DNA from: Microlunatus phosphovorus NM-1
GTDB taxonomy: Bacteria > Actinomycetota > Actinomycetes > Propionibacteriales > Propionibacteriaceae
Reading direction: 5' to 3'
NCBI RefSeq assembly: GCF_000270245.1
Contig: NC_015635.1
Coordinates: forward strand, 1,798,001-1,862,000
Length of the DNA stretch: 64,000 nt
The notes beneath the pieces were generated by a model, which searched no databases, was not told the origin of the DNA, and saw nothing but the letters and a program-made list of their open reading frames with translations. The position numbers and the translations under genes were made by a program. Within the stretch, counting starts at the first letter, position 1. Each line of letters starts with the position of its first letter. Of the stretch, positions 16,684 through 24,164 are shown one piece after another.

Positions 16684-17054
16684 TCCGGTATGCCATCGGA
16701 TTAGGTGCGCAGGTGTCCTTTCGTTCGATCCCAACCAACATCTGATCACTCTCAATCCTTGGTGCGGCCAGGGTCTGACGATTCCTTGATGACAGGGAGA
16801 GCGCCTATTGTTAAGATCTGCTGGCCCTGCCACGGTCCATGGCGGCGACCGAGATTGTCCAACGTGTTAGTGGGCTGGCCCGTATTCTCCCAACTCGGGT
16901 ACTTGCTGTTTCAGTGGCTATTGGATCGATGTGGTCACCATGTCGAGGCCAATACTGGTGCTGCTCCGGCGCGAGACCTATGCAGCGAAGAGGTCGGCGT
17001 GCCATTATGACTGCACTCTTTGATCCATCCCCGGAGCCTATCGGGAGGTGCCGC
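16684..17054. other. Intergenic stretch of lower GC before the TIR island, with a candidate promoter
   Basis: No convincing gene. The stretch is visibly less GC-rich than the flanking genes. TTGATG (16786) and TGTTAA (16809) lie 17 bp apart and form a plausible promoter for the island. A plus-strand frame open from 16839 has poor codon use before the GTG at 17055. Confidence 0.4.
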
Positions 17055-17321
17055 GTGCCCAATGACCAACCGCCGACCAAGGCGGCACCGGTCGAAGCCA
17101 CCGCGTCCGGCCCAGTGACCACCAGTTTGCGTGTCGAGAAGGACGTCCCGCCCAAGGCAATGCTCGCGTTCGACGGTGGCGGCATGCGCGGCGCGTTTAC
17201 GCTCGGCATGCTGGTGTTCCGGAGGCGTTGGTTCCCACCGGCCCGGATCCTGTCGAAGTACCCCGGACCGCCACTCGCGTTCCGTTCAGTCTCAGAGGCT
17301 GCGATTGGAGGGAGCAGGTAG
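17055..17321 (+). pseudogene. Truncated patatin-like phospholipase, N-terminal remnant
   Basis: 88 codons from GTG 17055 (GGGAGG upstream). Residues about 35-52 (MLAFDGGGMRGAFTLGML) are the strand and oxyanion loop G-G-G-x-R-G that opens patatin domains, after a 34-residue lead. The frame then leaves the family: no G-x-S-x-G nucleophile or D-G motif follows, so a large internal deletion or frameshift is likely. Its TAG stop (17319-17321) overlaps the GTG of the TIR gene (TAGTG), so the remnant may still work as a leader cistron for it. Patatin phospholipases are effectors in several anti-phage systems. Confidence 0.6.
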
Positions 17322-18379
17322 TGAGTGACAAGATCTTCGTCTCTTACTCGCGCAAGAATGAGATAGAGGTGCGTCGGCTGGTCGACCGTTTGAGAAAGGA
17401 CGGCTTCGACGTCTGGTTCGATCGAGACGCCATCTTGGCGGGCCAGAAATGGGCCGACGAGATACGTTGTGCGGTCGAGGATGCCCGAGCCGTGCTGGTC
17501 TGCCTCTCCTCTCAGTGGATTCATCAGAAGGGCTATGTCCAAAAGGAGCTGCGGATGATCGTCGAGGCATCGCAAGTGAGGCCGTGGAATGACACCTGGA
17601 TTATTCCCGTCAAGCTAGATCATCTCGTTGACCTTCCCCAGCAACTGAGGGATCTGCATGCAGTCCAACTCGACACGGAGTCCGGCTACCAGAAGCTGAC
17701 GACCGCCCTCGGTGCCGTTGTCCGTGCTGCCCCTGGCGCTCCGCCCGTCGACGAGGCCTCTGCCCCTAGCGCCTTCGAGGAGTTCTTTATCGACGCGATC
17801 GAACGCGGAGCCGTGATCCACTCGGATCCGTGGATGGAGGCCGGCAGCCAGGAGGAGCTCGAGTTCAAGCAGTTGCTGCGGGGCCGGATGGACTCTGGGA
17901 TCGATGCGATGGAGGCGAGAGACTACGCTAAGGTGTTGACCGTCTGGCAGCCGCTTCGTGAGCACCGTCTTTTTGACCTCGATAGTCCGGTGTGGGACGG
18001 ACGCCCGTACTTCCTCGCTCAAATCCTGTCCGGGAAGTGTCATGTCTTCATCGCACTGGCGCAGCTGAATCAGCAGGATGCATCGATCGGCGTCGAGGCG
18101 CTCAACTCATTTGCCGAGCTCGTGAGACAACCCCCGTTTTCGATGAAGGGAGCGAGTTCAGATCGGCTCTCGCCAGAGAGTGCGGCAATCCACAATCTGA
18201 ACTACAAGGACACGCTCGCCTTCGCGCTTGAGTGGTTCACCGGCTGGACTCCGTCGGTCTTCCAGAGCTTCTACGGGGTGCCGCAGCAGCAGGTCCGGGA
18301 CGTCATCCATAGGGCAGAGACGAGAATCAGGGAGATCGACTTCCTCCTCGAGAGGTTTCCGATTCAGCACACCGACTAG
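17321..18379 (+). CDS. TIR-domain protein with an uncharacterised C-terminal domain
   Basis: 352 residues from GTG 17321 (GGAGGGAG 8 nt upstream). Residues 1-130 are a TIR domain: KIFVSYSRKNE (strand A), GFDVWFDRDAILAGQKWADEI, ARAVLVCLSSQW and GYVQKELRMIV, where Glu76 fits the catalytic glutamate of NAD-cleaving TIRs. A linker (about 135-150) leads to a mainly helical domain (150-352), with a possible helical-repeat stretch at AMEARDYAKVLTVWQPL; I do not recognise it. Bacterial TIR proteins often deplete NAD+ or make cyclic-ADPR signals in phage defence. The neighbouring patatin remnant and Fe-S fragment mark an accessory insertion. Cytoplasmic; activator and partner unknown. Confidence 0.85.
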   Translation: MSDKIFVSYSRKNEIEVRRLVDRLRKDGFDVWFDRDAILAGQKWADEIRCAVEDARAVLVCLSSQWIHQKGYVQKELRMIVEASQVRPWNDTWIIPVKLDHLVDLPQQLRDLHAVQLDTESGYQKLTTALGAVVRAAPGAPPVDEASAPSAFEEFFIDAIERGAVIHSDPWMEAGSQEELEFKQLLRGRMDSGIDAMEARDYAKVLTVWQPLREHRLFDLDSPVWDGRPYFLAQILSGKCHVFIALAQLNQQDASIGVEALNSFAELVRQPPFSMKGASSDRLSPESAAIHNLNYKDTLAFALEWFTGWTPSVFQSFYGVPQQQVRDVIHRAETRIREIDFLLERFPIQHTD

Positions 18380-18399
18380 CGCCGCCCGCTTTCGCCGGA

Positions 18400-18576
18400 C
18401 GGACTGCACCGCGCTCCAAGGAAGCCGTCGCCACCGGAGCCGACCAGATCGCCGTCGGCTGCCCCTTCTGCCGCGTGATCCTCGCTGACGGCCTCACCGC
18501 CCAGCAAGCTATCGGCCAAGCCCGCGAAGACATCGAAGTCCTCGACATCGCCCAACTCCTGCTCACCTCCGTTTAA
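18400..18576 (+). pseudogene. C-terminal fragment of an (Fe-S)-binding oxidoreductase subunit
   Basis: An in-frame stretch without a start codon, from about 18400 to the TAA at 18574-18576. It reads RSKEAVATGADQIAVGCPFC, then ADGLTAQQA and VLDIAQLLL. This matches the extreme C-terminus of the large actinobacterial (Fe-S)-binding proteins related to heterodisulfide reductase or glycolate oxidase subunits, including the G-C-P-F-C cysteine pair. The rest of the gene is missing. It begins 20 nt after the TIR stop and ends in the convergent antiporter stop, which suggests that the TIR island replaced or cut this gene. Confidence 0.7.
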
Positions 18577-19805
18577 ACGGGGCGAGACGGACTGACCTCC
18601 GACGTCGGAGGATCCAACCGATCCTTGTTGTGCCCAGCCAGCAGGGTTGCCGCCAACGGCATGGTCAGGACGGTGATCGCCCCGCCCGCCACCAGCACGG
18701 ATGCGTTCGCCGGGCTCATCTGGCCCGCCGACACAGCGGTAGAAGTGACCGCCACGATGATCGGCAGCCCGGTTGCCGCGAAGAGCCCGATCCGGGCGCT
18801 GTCCCGGGTGTCGAATATCTGCTGACGCGTGGTCGGATCGCGCTCCAGTTTGCTGGAAAGGAACACGGGCAGACCGCGGACGAGCATGATCATCAGCACG
18901 AACAGGACCAGCGTGAGCGGTTGCGCGGCGACCGCGGCGGGGTCGATCGCCATTCCTGAGGTGACGAAGAAGACCGGGATCAGCAAGCCGAAGGCCAAGC
19001 CGTTGAGCTTGTGCTCCAACTGCTCATCGCCGCTGGGGAGTGCTCGGCGGAGGATGAAGCCGGCGGCGAAGGCGCCGAGCACCACATCGAGATCGAAGAC
19101 CTCGGCCAGGACGCAGAGCGCGACCAGCAACAGCACCGTGAGCCGGACGGTGGTCTGTCCGGTGGTCTCCGACCCCGCCCGGATCAGTGACATCATCTTC
19201 GAGGTCTCGCGACGGATCCGCCGCCAGGGCAGGGTGATAGCGGCTGCGAGGAGCGCGAACATGATCACCGCCACCAGTGCTTCGGCAGGTCCGCCGGTGC
19301 CGAGCAGGACCGCCATCGCGATCACCGGGCCGAGTTCCCCGTACGCGCCGTGGTTCATCACCGACTTCCCGACCGGGCTGGTGAGCAGTCCGCCGTCCTT
19401 CAGAATCGGCAGCAGCGTGCCCAGCGCCGTCGAGCACAGGGCGATCGCCAGCGCCACCTCGGCATGGAGGGCTCCGGTCAGGGAGACGAGGAAGACCAGG
19501 GCGAGCGCCGTGCCAAGGCAGATCGCCCAGGTGACGAGGGCTCGGCGACCCGCTCGTCCGGTCAGTTCGGAGAGCTCGATCTCATAGCCGGCCAGCAGAA
19601 ACAGCATGCCGAGACCGAGCTCGCGGAGCAGCCCGATCGCGTCGTCGGTTGTCGCAAGCCCCATCCCGAAGGGTCCGATGATCACGCCTGCCACCAGCAG
19701 GATGACGACCTCGGGGACCAGGCGGCGTGGCACCAACCCCGCGAGCAGCGGAGCTGCCACGGCGCAGATGGCGATCCACAACAGCGATATGAATGATGAC
19801 TCCAC
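18573..19805 (-). CDS. Cation:proton antiporter, CPA2 family
   Basis: 410 residues, nearly all hydrophobic, with 11-13 predicted membrane segments. It fits the Na+/H+ exchanger (KefB/GerN-like) fold: VPEVVILLVAGVIIGPFGMGL in helix 2, GLGMLFLLAGYEIEL in helix 3, and VLGAFAAGFILRRALPSG near the ion site. No C-terminal TrkA-N or TrkA-C domain is attached, so this is the short antiporter-only form. It exchanges Na+ or K+ for H+ at the plasma membrane. It is a single gene; its stop overlaps the Fe-S gene scrap by a few bases. Confidence 0.9.
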   Translation of the reverse strand: MESSFISLLWIAICAVAAPLLAGLVPRRLVPEVVILLVAGVIIGPFGMGLATTDDAIGLLRELGLGMLFLLAGYEIELSELTGRAGRRALVTWAICLGTALALVFLVSLTGALHAEVALAIALCSTALGTLLPILKDGGLLTSPVGKSVMNHGAYGELGPVIAMAVLLGTGGPAEALVAVIMFALLAAAITLPWRRIRRETSKMMSLIRAGSETTGQTTVRLTVLLLVALCVLAEVFDLDVVLGAFAAGFILRRALPSGDEQLEHKLNGLAFGLLIPVFFVTSGMAIDPAAVAAQPLTLVLFVLMIMLVRGLPVFLSSKLERDPTTRQQIFDTRDSARIGLFAATGLPIIVAVTSTAVSAGQMSPANASVLVAGGAITVLTMPLAATLLAGHNKDRLDPPTSEVSPSRPV

Positions 19806-19941
19806 GCGCCCTCCTGCCGCTCACAGTAGCGTTCGCCGGCCCCAGGAGCGGTGAACGTAGGGCAGCCTCCGCTTCCTTGAATAGTTCCAAATAAGGGAGC
19901 ATCGTAGGCACTGAGCTTCCAATGGAAAGGCAAGAATCATC

Positions 19942-20427
19942 ATGGTCATCGTGAACGCACCGTCCAATCTCGCTGCGACCTCGGAGGTCGCCGCCGGTGC
20001 TGCGCAGTTCCTCACCCCCGTCGTCATCGACCTGGAGGCGCTCGTCGTCAACGGCAAGCAGGCGCACTGGCACGTCCGCGGTGGCAGCTTCATCGGCATC
20101 CACGAGCTCCTGGACTCCGTCGTCGACCACGCCCAGGACTTCGCCGACACCGCCGCAGAGCGGGTCGTCGCCCTCGGTCTGCCGCTTGACTCCAGGGTCG
20201 CCACCGTAGCCGCGAAGGCCACGCTGCCGACTCTCGCCGACGGTTTCCAGAGCTGGGAGAACACGGTGGCGGCCGTCGTCGGTCAGATCGACGCCGCCCT
20301 GGTCACCGTTCGGGCCGCTGTCGCCGGTCTCGACGACATCGACCTGTCCAGCCAGGATGTCGCCATCGAGATCGAGCGCGGGCTGACCAAGGATCGCTGG
20401 CTGCTCCAGGCGCACCTCGCCTCCTGA
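19942..20427 (+). CDS. dps: Dps family ferritin-like DNA-protection protein
   Basis: 161 residues, ATG 19942, GGAAAGG upstream. All five ferroxidase residues of the Dps family can be placed: His42, His54, Asp58, Asp69 and Glu73, in AHWHVRGGSFIGIHELLDS and DFADTAAE. Dps forms a dodecamer that oxidises and stores Fe2+ and shields DNA from peroxide. No lysine-rich N-terminal tail is visible (VIVNAPSNLAATSEV), so direct DNA binding by such a tail is unlikely. The next gene downstream is iron-regulated, which fits an iron/oxidative-stress neighbourhood. Confidence 0.95.
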   Translation: MVIVNAPSNLAATSEVAAGAAQFLTPVVIDLEALVVNGKQAHWHVRGGSFIGIHELLDSVVDHAQDFADTAAERVVALGLPLDSRVATVAAKATLPTLADGFQSWENTVAAVVGQIDAALVTVRAAVAGLDDIDLSSQDVAIEIERGLTKDRWLLQAHLAS

Positions 20428-20457
20428 TGCGGGATATCCGCGGAGCCGGTAACTAGA

Positions 20458-20476
20458 ACAGGTTAGCCTCACCTAT
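20458..20476 (+). promoter_or_regulatory. DtxR/IdeR-type iron box overlapping a -10 element
   Basis: ACAGGTTAGCCTCACCTAT matches the DtxR/IdeR 19-bp consensus (TTAGGTTAGCCTAACCTAA) at all but about four positions. It overlaps TATACT (20474-20479), which lies 7 nt before the ATG at 20487. Iron-loaded DtxR/IdeR here would block RNA polymerase. Confidence 0.82.
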
Positions 20477-20486
20477 ACTTTGTCCT

Positions 20487-20849
20487 ATGAGGCCTCATCG
20501 GCGCCGCGGACCCTTGCAGCACGTGCTCGTGGCGGGCAGTTTCGACGAACTGCCTGTCATCGAAGCGGTGCTGTTGTTGCTGCCCAAGACGGCGTACGGA
20601 CAGGTGCTGGTGGAGACGCCGGAGCACCTCGAATTGCCCGCACTCGAACTGCCGCCGCGGATGACGATCGCGCGGCTCGCCCGCGGCCTGGACGATGAAC
20701 CCGGTTCCCTGGTCGCCACGGCCGTTCAAGCTTGGCTCGAGGAGTGGACTCCCGCGGAGCCCGACCCGGCCCGCACCGTCACGGCGTGGGTCGGTGGCGT
20801 TGCCTGCGACCCGTACCATTTCGCCGGCGCGACCATTCGGAGCCTGTAG
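20487..20849 (+). CDS. SIP-domain protein (siderophore-interacting-protein-like), iron-regulated
   Basis: 120 residues, ATG 20487, apparently leaderless. The pattern VLVAGSFDELPVIEAVLLLLP...YGQVLVETPEHLELP matches the stand-alone C-terminal SIP domain (NAD(P)H-binding half) of siderophore ferric reductases. The FAD-binding half is absent, so this is not a complete reductase; it is the short form seen in actinobacteria. The Trp pair near the end (VQAWLEEW, TAWVGG) also fits SIP. The iron box in its promoter points to induction under iron starvation and a role in siderophore iron release, the latter being inference. Confidence 0.78.
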   Translation: MRPHRRRGPLQHVLVAGSFDELPVIEAVLLLLPKTAYGQVLVETPEHLELPALELPPRMTIARLARGLDDEPGSLVATAVQAWLEEWTPAEPDPARTVTAWVGGVACDPYHFAGATIRSL

Positions 20850-20878
20850 TAGTCGGCGTTAGTCGCGCGTGAACTCCG

Positions 20879-20884
20879 TACGCT
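20879..20884 (+). promoter_or_regulatory. Possible -10 box (TACGCT) of a leaderless transcript
   Basis: TACGCT ends 6 nt before the ATG at 20891; no Shine-Dalgarno sequence is visible. Confidence 0.4.
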
Positions 20885-20890
20885 TTCGGT

Positions 20891-21115
20891 ATGAAGCGTT
20901 TGACGATCAGTGTCTCGGACGAGATCGCCGAGAAGGCGCGGCGCGCTGTGGAATCCGGAAACGCTGAGAGCGTGTCGGCGTACTTCGGTGAACTCGCCGA
21001 ACGGGAGCCCGATTGGGTCGCGGCGCGTGAAGCGGTGGACGAGATGATCGTCGATATCGGCGGTATTCCGGACGAAGCCAGGGCCTGGGCCCGCCAGACT
21101 CTCGGAATGTTGTAG
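20891..21115 (+). CDS. Orphan antitoxin-like ribbon-helix-helix protein
   Basis: 74 residues. KRLTISVSDEIAEKARRAVESG at the N-terminus has the strand-helix-helix pattern of CopG/ParD-like proteins (shown here in pieces: KRLTISVSDEIAEKA). The C-terminal part is acidic and may hold the toxin-binding tail. No toxin gene follows: a strong hairpin and a convergent gene lie directly downstream. It may be a solitary antitoxin or a small regulator. Confidence 0.6.
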   Translation: MKRLTISVSDEIAEKARRAVESGNAESVSAYFGELAEREPDWVAAREAVDEMIVDIGGIPDEARAWARQTLGML

Positions 21116-21165
21116 GGCCTCCGGAGTCCGGGGCCACCACAGGCGGTCCGCCTGCGAACCGTATG

Positions 21166-21204
21166 AGATCGGCCCCTGACGGTGTGACCGTCAGGGGCCG
21201 ATCT
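21166..21204. terminator. Strong bidirectional terminator hairpin
   Basis: AGATCGGCCCCTGACGGT pairs perfectly with its complement around a GTGA loop. It lies between the plus-strand antitoxin-like gene and the minus-strand beta-propeller gene. Confidence 0.88.
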
Positions 21205-21232
21205 ATGTCTTGAATGCCGAGGCCGATCCAGA

Positions 21233-22627
21233 TCAGCGAGGGATCAGGTCGTGGACCGGCGCCCCTGGCTCGACGACGACTAGGTAGCCGCCATCGTTCA
21301 ATGGTGTCGGAGTGCGGATGGTCCTGACGATACGGCGGCGTTCGGTGTCGACCACGGTGATCGTGCCGTCGCCGCCATTGGTGACGTAGGCGCGTCGACC
21401 GTCCGGATCGAGAGTGACGACATGCGGCTGCGTTCCGACGATGGACCTGCCTTCCCTGGGTCCATCGGTGGAAGAGGGGAGCGCCACCGTGCCAACGATC
21501 CGGCCAAAGGTGGGAGAGCCGCGGTCCGCATCCAGCAGCGTCAGCGCGTCGCCCTCGGGGTGGATGGTGCTGACTGCCGCGTACGTCGATGAGATGGCCA
21601 GTTTGCTGACCTTTCCGTCGGGCACTCGGACCAACCGGGTGTCGTAGCTGACGGAGTCGATGATGCTGACATCGTTTCTCGCGGTGGCCCAGCGCTCCAC
21701 GGGCACCGCCGGGTTCTCGGTGACCGCACCCCAGACCGTTCGTTCGTCGGCGGCGAGCCGTGGGTGGAAGCTGTTGGGGATGTCGCGGATGTCAGTGGCG
21801 TAGGGAACCCGACGGGCATCGGTCAGGCCGTCTGCCGCGACCTTGGCGCCGGCGAAACCTTCTGCGGTGGTGGTGAAGACGGCCGAGCCGTCGCGAGCGA
21901 CGACCGGCCCATGGGCGCCGTTGCCGGACGGAACGTTGCCGGCCTTGATGGGAAAGCACCTGGGCCGGCCCATCGCGCAGCCTGCCACGTACTCGGTCTC
22001 CAGAAAATCGGACAGCAACGTGCTGCTGAAGCCGGACCCGCCCAACATGACGAGCCGGAGCGGGTCGCCGGCCAGGTAGACCTGGGTCTCCGGTGTCGTG
22101 CCGGTGCCATCCAGAGTGAGCTGGAGGTCGTGGTGCCAGATGTCGAAGGTGTCCAGATCCACCACCACGATCGGGCTCACGACGGCATCCCTGGGCTGAC
22201 CGCTGAAGGCGAAGTAGCGCAGGCTCGGGTCCGCCGCACCCCAGGTCATGCCGCCCCAGCGAGAACCGGGAATCGCGACACTCTTGACGATTCGGGGCTT
22301 GCCTCGGGAATTGATCGAGATCGCCACGACTCGGGCGTTGGCATCGTCGACGACAATCAACCGGCCATCGGGCAGCGGCAGTGTGCCGCCATGGGCGGAG
22401 ATGGCGATGCCGTGCAACGAGCCGGTACGCCTGTTGCCGGAGGCGCGATAGACGTGCAAGGCCTTGGCCTGCGGGTCGGCGACCACGAGGTAGTCCCGGT
22501 TGGCCACCGGCGAGCTTCTGGGACCGGCGTCGGCAGGAACGGCCAGCAGCGCCGCGAGTCCGAGGACGGCGAGCATGACGGCCAGTCGGCGCCAGGTCCC
22601 GGACCAGCGAGAGAGTATGGAAGTCAC
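21233..22627 (-). CDS. Secreted beta-propeller protein (YncE/NHL-like)
   Basis: 464 residues from GTG 22627. An N-terminal signal peptide (LAVMLAVLGLAALLAVPADAG, cut near residue 35) shows export; there is no lipobox. The mature part has repeated blade-like units such as DYLVVADPQAKALHVYR, GRLIVVDDANARVVAIS and RRAYVTNGGDGTITVVDTERRRIV, typical of six- or seven-bladed YncE-like propellers. Four cysteines occur close together (AGCAMGRPRCF), and a disulfide is likely. No enzyme motif is seen. The promoter region carries an imperfect iron-box-like palindrome, so an iron-linked role is possible but unproven. Confidence 0.72.
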   Translation of the reverse strand: MTSILSRWSGTWRRLAVMLAVLGLAALLAVPADAGPRSSPVANRDYLVVADPQAKALHVYRASGNRRTGSLHGIAISAHGGTLPLPDGRLIVVDDANARVVAISINSRGKPRIVKSVAIPGSRWGGMTWGAADPSLRYFAFSGQPRDAVVSPIVVVDLDTFDIWHHDLQLTLDGTGTTPETQVYLAGDPLRLVMLGGSGFSSTLLSDFLETEYVAGCAMGRPRCFPIKAGNVPSGNGAHGPVVARDGSAVFTTTAEGFAGAKVAADGLTDARRVPYATDIRDIPNSFHPRLAADERTVWGAVTENPAVPVERWATARNDVSIIDSVSYDTRLVRVPDGKVSKLAISSTYAAVSTIHPEGDALTLLDADRGSPTFGRIVGTVALPSSTDGPREGRSIVGTQPHVVTLDPDGRRAYVTNGGDGTITVVDTERRRIVRTIRTPTPLNDGGYLVVVEPGAPVHDLIPR

Positions 22628-22628
22628 A

Positions 22629-22648
22629 TTAGGTGACCCTAAGTAAGG
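22629..22648 (-). promoter_or_regulatory. Weak DtxR/IdeR-like box upstream of the beta-propeller gene
   Basis: The plus strand reads TTAGGTGACCCTAAGTAAGG, an imperfect match (about 13 of 19) to the DtxR consensus with a partial palindrome TTAGGTGACCCTAA. It lies just upstream of the GTG at 22627. The call is tentative. Confidence 0.35.
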
Positions 22649-22706
22649 TCTGACTTATATGGCAACCGTGACTACGGGGTTCTGGACGGTCGACTGGGTC
22701 AGAGGG

Positions 22707-24056
22707 TCAGCCCGCGAAGCGGAAGAGCTTCTTGTTGGCGAACTCCTCCATGCCTCCCTTGCCGAGCTCGCGGCCGTAACCGGACTTCTTCACGCCGCCG
22801 AACGGGATGTCGGCGCCCTCGAGACCGGCAGCGCCGATGAACACCATGCCGACGTCGAGCTGGTCGCCGACGCGCTCTGCGCGCTCGACATCGTCGCAGA
22901 TGACTACGGAGCCGAGGCCGTACGGCGAGGAGTTGGCGAGCTCGATCGCTTCCTCGTCGCTGGACACCTTGTAGAGCTGCGCGACGGGACCGAACAGCTC
23001 CTGGCTGTAGACAGCCATGTCGGGGGTGATGTTGGTCAGCACCGTCGGGGTGTAGACGTTGCCGTCGGGGCTGTTGTTCCCGACCAGGATCTCCGCCCCT
23101 TCTTCGAGCGCGCTCTGCACCTGGGCGGTCAGGCCCTTGGTCGCGCTCGCGGAGGAGAGCGGGCCGAAGTTGCCCTTCTCGTACGACTGGCCGCCGATCG
23201 CTGTCTTGAACTTCTCGGCGAACTCGTCGAAATAGGTGTCGAGCACCACGATGCGCTTGGAGCCGTTGCAGGCCTGGCCGGAGTTCTCCATCCGGCCGGC
23301 GACCGCATGGGCGACGGCATGATCGAGGTCATCAGTGTCGAGCACCAGGAAGACGTCGGAGCCGCCGAGCTCGAGGACGCACTTCTTGAGGTGCTTGCCG
23401 GCCTGGGTAGCGATGATGGCCCCAGCGCGCTCGGAGCCGGTCAGGGAGACCCCCTGCAAGCGGTCGTCGGCGATGATGTCGGCGATCTGGTCGTGCGTGG
23501 CGAAGACGTTGACGTAGGCGCCCTCAGGGAAGCCCGCGTCGCGGTAGATCTGTTCGATGGCAAGCGCGGACTCCGGGCAGATCTCGGCGTGCTTGAGCAC
23601 GATCGTGTTGCCGAGGATCAGGTTCGGGGAGGCGAAGCGGGCGACCTGATAGTACGGATAGTTCCACGGCATGATGCCCAGGATGACGCCGATGCCCTGC
23701 TTGCGAATGAAGGTACGCAGACCGTCAGAGACCTCGAGCTCCTCGTCGGCCAGCCATTCGGCGGCATGCTGGGCGAAGGCCTCGGTGATGTCGCCGGCGA
23801 ACGCGGCCTCGCCGACGGCCTGGTCGAGAGGCTTGCCCATCTCGCGGTTGATGATGGCGCCGAGTTCGTCCTGGCGCTCACGGAAGAGGTCGGCCGCCTT
23901 CTGCGCCAGGGCGGCGCGCTCGGCCAGAGTGCTGGTGCGGGCCCAGGATGTGTACGCCTGCCGAGCCGAGGCCAAAGCCTGCTCGATCTCCGCGTCCGTC
24001 GCATCCGGGTACTCGCGAATGACCTCGCCTGTCGCAGGATTCGTGACAGCGTACAT
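22707..24056 (-). CDS. gabD: NAD(P)-dependent succinate-semialdehyde dehydrogenase (aldehyde dehydrogenase family)
   Basis: 449 residues from ATG 24056 (AAGAGG 4-5 nt upstream); the frame is open further upstream. Aldehyde dehydrogenase features: the MPWNYPYYQ substrate channel (130-137), Lys155 in IVLKHA, Glu229 in LELGGSD and the catalytic Cys263 in NSGQACNGSKR. The short form and sequence match GabD/SSADH, which oxidises succinate semialdehyde to succinate in GABA breakdown. No GABA transaminase gene is adjacent, so a related aldehyde substrate is possible. Monocistronic. Confidence 0.88.
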   Translation of the reverse strand: MYAVTNPATGEVIREYPDATDAEIEQALASARQAYTSWARTSTLAERAALAQKAADLFRERQDELGAIINREMGKPLDQAVGEAAFAGDITEAFAQHAAEWLADEELEVSDGLRTFIRKQGIGVILGIMPWNYPYYQVARFASPNLILGNTIVLKHAEICPESALAIEQIYRDAGFPEGAYVNVFATHDQIADIIADDRLQGVSLTGSERAGAIIATQAGKHLKKCVLELGGSDVFLVLDTDDLDHAVAHAVAGRMENSGQACNGSKRIVVLDTYFDEFAEKFKTAIGGQSYEKGNFGPLSSASATKGLTAQVQSALEEGAEILVGNNSPDGNVYTPTVLTNITPDMAVYSQELFGPVAQLYKVSSDEEAIELANSSPYGLGSVVICDDVERAERVGDQLDVGMVFIGAAGLEGADIPFGGVKKSGYGRELGKGGMEEFANKKLFRFAG

Positions 24057-24164
24057 AGCCTCTTTGCCTACCTTCCGTGTCCGTCGTCTGTGTGCCGAGC
24101 CTCGGCTTCGGTCAGTATCCCTCACCACCGCATCCCTCACCACTGCGCGATGGTGTGTCCGGAG

